This document shows, one piece after another, positions 62,534 through 64,000 of a DNA stretch of 64,000 nt. This DNA is from Callipepla californica brunnescens (lineage: Eukaryota; Chordata; Aves; Galliformes; Odontophoridae): assembly GCA_023055505.1 (NCBI GenBank), contig JALIRH010000146.1, positions 1 through 64,000 on the forward strand, written 5' to 3'. The notes under the pieces are model-generated. The model saw nothing but the letters and a program-made list of their open reading frames with translations, was not told the DNA's origin and searched no databases. Position 1 is the stretch's first letter; every line of letters starts with the position of its first letter. The position numbers were made by a program, and so were the translations under genes.

Positions 62534-64000
62534 TTTCCCCTGTTTTTCTTTTAAAATAATATAGTCATGTCCTCCTTGTTCTATCAGCCAATTTTGGAAT
62601 ATATCGGCTGAGGTGGCCAGGTTTACTTTAGGCGTAGTAAGCCGCATAGTACAGCTTACTACTAAGCGAGCTACAATTATAATCAAAATAATAATTAACA
62701 CCCATTTTATTCCTTCCTTCAGCAAATCATAGAGCCAGGATGAAAGGCCTGGAAAAATTGATCGAAACCACTCATCAATTGGGTTATGGTCTTTCGTCAC
62801 CTGATTTGTGTGGTTAAGCAACCAGTGGATCTGATTTTGAATAGACTGACTATTATCTGACAGGTTAAAACAACACATACCCTCAAAATCTTTACACCCA
62901 TGCCCCTGTGCTAACAGCAAGAAATCAATGGCAGCGCGATTTTGCAGAACAGCGTGTCTAAGACTATTCATATCTTCTAACATTTCTTCAAGAATCAACG
63001 ATGTAATATTACTTTGTTTAACAGTCCAACAAGCTAGTCTCTCGATTTGGGTTAATGCTTGGGCTGCCGCTACACCTGGAACCAGGAAAGAAGCGAAGAC
63101 ATTTGCTGTTGTTGTCCATAACTTTATCTCGTCCGAGCATTCGGTTGTCAGTGCTGAGGCGGCTCTCCGATGTCGGCGACTAGTGCTATTGATTAGTGCC
63201 TTAGATATATTCAGCCATTCCTGGTGGCGAGGAGCAAACAAGGTTAACTTTCCTAGATAACATGGTCCCCCTACTATGTTTTTTGGAAGGCCCGCCCAGG
63301 CCCTATCACCACATATGAGGAAAATACCTGGTGGTAAAGCTTTAGCTGACCAATTATTTAGTAGAATCTCCTGTTTCTTAACTCCCGCTTCAATTGTCCA
63401 GCGTAAACCATAAGCATTTCCTTTCGAGAAACTGCCTCCACAGTAAGTGGACCAATCAAAAGCAGCATGATTTTTTGGAAAGACACTTGTCCAACGCTGA
63501 CCTAAGTAAGGACTATGAATTGGTAACAGTTTTGGATTATTGTGCGCAAATTTCTCTAAGGTAGTGCCTGGTCCAAACAACAAACAAGTGGTCTTAGATC
63601 CATTCACATTATCAACCATACGGGATCCCAGTAAATCCAATTCTTGGGGGTCCCATGGCATGGAATTATTGAGGCCACGAATTAAACATGCACTTTGGGT
63701 TGCAGGCTCTGAATAATTACAGGCAGATACATTTTTGACATGTGCCTTAAATTCCCGAGACTCATACCCAGGCCAGCCAATCAAACAGGTACGAAAGGGC
63801 TCTCCTGCCGACTGTAAGCTAAGACAAAAATCTGGATTATGCGTAAGGTTTGCCCATGTTACCCAAACATTTGAGCTAGATGCCAATAGCGGTGGATGCC
63901 TGGTCGTTGCCACTGGGAGGATTAGCAGGAATGTCATGATGTTCCACAACAGCTCGTGTCCACTTCGTAGGGACCCATAGTGGACCGAAGGCTGAAGATG
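62504..64000 (-). CDS. env: Endogenous retroviral env, open frame, 5' end off window
   Basis: An uninterrupted frame of at least 498 codons from the window edge to TAA at 62504. No ATG is forced within the window: the frame is open to base 64000 and the true start may be upstream or reached by splicing. Numbering from the TTG at 63949: a hydrophobic signal-like segment near the start, several N-x-S/T sites, a furin-type RRHRR at 258-262, a transmembrane subunit with cysteines at 271 and 307 (positions 9 and 45 after cleavage) flanking an internal fusion-loop region, C-x6-CC at 352-360, and a membrane anchor at about 415-432 with a cytoplasmic tail of about 50 residues. This cysteine layout is the alpharetroviral pattern. 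The surface subunit, about 260 residues, is shorter than in exogenous avian leukosis viruses. Old endogenous copy; expression unknown. Confidence 0.85.
   Translation of the reverse strand, partial: HLQPSVHYGSLRSGHELLWNIMTFLLILPVATTRHPPLLASSSNVWVTWANLTHNPDFCLSLQSAGEPFRTCLIGWPGYESREFKAHVKNVSACNYSEPATQSACLIRGLNNSMPWDPQELDLLGSRMVDNVNGSKTTCLLFGPGTTLEKFAHNNPKLLPIHSPYLGQRWTSVFPKNHAAFDWSTYCGGSFSKGNAYGLRWTIEAGVKKQEILLNNWSAKALPPGIFLICGDRAWAGLPKNIVGGPCYLGKLTLFAPRHQEWLNISKALINSTSRRHRRAASALTTECSDEIKLWTTTANVFASFLVPGVAAAQALTQIERLACWTVKQSNITSLILEEMLEDMNSLRHAVLQNRAAIDFLLLAQGHGCKDFEGMCCFNLSDNSQSIQNQIHWLLNHTNQVTKDHNPIDEWFRSIFPGLSSWLYDLLKEGIKWVLIIILIIIVARLVVSCTMRLTTPKVNLATSADIFQNWLIEQGGHDYIILKEKQGKCQGCNKPSG

Overview
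The window is vertebrate and almost certainly avian nuclear DNA. It carries CR1 LINE fragments in both orientations, an LRR gene of the ANP32 family with canonical vertebrate intron positions, retroviral LTR, pol and env pieces of avian type (including an alpharetrovirus-like env), very short introns and a dense CpG island. A GC-rich microchromosome of a galliform-like bird fits, but the species cannot be fixed from the sequence.

Layout. 1-23205 and 36888-61097 are two direct copies of one segment, about 36.9 kb apart start to start. Each copy runs: the ANP32E first coding exon (minus strand), its CpG-island promoter, the 3' end of a broken endogenous retrovirus (env remnant plus LTR-like tail), then about 20 kb of a (CA)n/GTGCAC satellite with embedded 736-bp LTRs. 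The non-satellite parts are nearly identical: I see one substitution, a GCC-number change of 11 versus 9 and a G-tract indel in about 2.7 kb. The satellites differ by several kb-scale tandem duplications private to one copy.

Between the copies (23.2-36.9 kb) lie, from left to right: a broken integrase fragment at the satellite edge; a minus-strand gene I cannot name (28287 to about 24469), with one membrane-anchor exon, a basic linker exon and a run of coiled-coil exons amplified as 253-bp exon+intron modules, themselves arranged in a 1011-bp four-exon higher-order repeat; repeat-rich spacer with CR1 and a diverged LTR piece; then ANP32E exons 3 and 2 (minus strand) separated by minisatellites, and an intron 1 holding a large inverted CCCCAAAAT/ATTTTGGGG minisatellite. 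ANP32E exons after exon 3 are absent from the window, so this copy is a 5' partial gene or the assembly is broken there.

The right end (62019-64000, minus strand) is the 3' part of an alpharetrovirus-like endogenous retrovirus: a 515-bp LTR with TATA and polyadenylation signals, and an env reading frame without a stop that runs off the window edge.

The two things most worth following up are the membrane-anchored coiled-coil gene growing by whole-exon amplification, and the paired satellite arrays whose flanks are almost identical while their internal structure has diverged. The very long open frames inside the satellite are artefacts of a sequence that almost lacks stop codons and are not annotated as genes.
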